NCBI GenBank assembly: GCA_050942625.1
Contig: JBMNNS010000096.1
Coordinates: 1 to 5,861 of the forward strand
Source of the DNA: JBMNNS01 sp050942625
GTDB lineage: Bacteria > Bacillota > Dethiobacteria > DTU022 > UBA8154
Direction of reading: 5' to 3'
Length of the DNA: 5,861 nucleotides
Shown: positions 5,771 through 5,861 of the stretch, piece by piece
Layout of the letters: each line of letters starts with the position of its first letter
Numbering within the stretch: position 1 is the first letter of the stretch
Made by a program: the position numbers and the translations under genes
The notes under the pieces: model-generated
What the model saw: the letters and a program-made list of their open reading frames with translations, nothing else
Told to the model about the DNA's origin: nothing
Database searches by the model: none

Positions 5771-5861
5771 TTATTCCTGTTTTTCAGCCTTTCCCTGTTC
5801 CTTGTCCTGTCCTGCCAGTATTTCATTGTATTCCTCTAATTTTTTCTTGACCAGAAAATTA
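5771..5861 (-). CDS. C-terminal 29 residues of an unidentified protein, partial at right edge
   Basis: The minus strand carries an open frame entering from the right edge and ending in TAA at 5771-5773. It encodes a strongly charged tail, with KKKLEEYNEILAG followed by QDKEQGKAEKQE, likely helical and then disordered. The composition looks like a genuine protein C-terminus rather than chance. The same orientation as the methyltransferase gene and a gap of 92 bases suggest one transcription unit. In Bacillus, rsfS precedes yqeM, but this tail does not look like the RsfS end I remember, so I do not assign it. Confidence 0.6.
   Translation of the reverse strand, partial: NFLVKKKLEEYNEILAGQDKEQGKAEKQE

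Noticed and set aside
5735..5775. Possible hairpin CCCG / CGGG after the partial right-edge gene
   Set aside because: Only four pairs, a long loop and no T-tract; not a credible terminator.
5654..5839. Plus-strand 61-codon hydrophobic-looking frame at the right edge
   Set aside because: It spans the methyltransferase start region and the end of the upstream gene on the other strand. Its Phe/Leu/Ser richness is what antisense Lys/Glu codons produce.
1..5861. A defence island, mobile element, riboswitch or CRISPR array
   Set aside because: No transposase, integrase, long inverted repeats, regularly spaced repeats, conserved riboswitch core or tRNA cloverleaf was found on either strand.

Overview
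The window looks like chromosomal housekeeping DNA from an endospore-forming Firmicute, most likely a member of the Clostridia or a related lineage. The reasons are a Gram-positive-type DnaE with an intact-looking PHP domain, a YtrH/YtrI sporulation membrane protein pair beside dnaE as in Bacillus, purine-rich Shine-Dalgarno sites with TTG starts, and moderate GC content judged by eye. I see no insertion sequence, phage gene, CRISPR array, rRNA or tRNA. Every family name here comes from reading the protein and recalling motifs, because no database search was possible.

Layout. Positions 1-1898 (minus) hold the first 632 codons of dnaE, the DNA polymerase III alpha subunit, which runs off the left edge. 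A short AT-rich divergent intergenic region (1899-2084) separates it from ytrH and ytrI (plus, 2085-2877), a tightly coupled pair predicted to act in the mother cell during spore formation. Convergent to ytrI is a small gene (minus, 2937-3116) for a 59-residue membrane protein that I cannot assign, followed by its own intrinsic terminator. Next is an AI-2E/UPF0118-family membrane protein (plus, about 3234-4421) with a lysine-rich tail. It converges on a minus-strand transcription unit that enters from the right edge: the last 29 residues of an unidentified protein (5771-5861), a class I SAM methyltransferase resembling B. subtilis YqeM (4926-5678), and trmL, the tRNA wobble-position 2'-O-methyltransferase (4461-4922). 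The trmL terminator stem lies just past the stop of the AI-2E gene, and its T-tract overlaps that gene's last codons.

How the genes fit together. DnaE serves replication, YtrH and YtrI sporulation, and TrmL (perhaps with the linked methyltransferase) translation. They do not form one pathway, and I find no convincing novel multi-gene system. The items most worth a second look are the unassigned small membrane protein gene with its dedicated terminator, the double use of the 3' end of the AI-2E gene, the start-site questions for dnaE, ytrI and the AI-2E gene, and the pairing of trmL with a YqeM-like methyltransferase.
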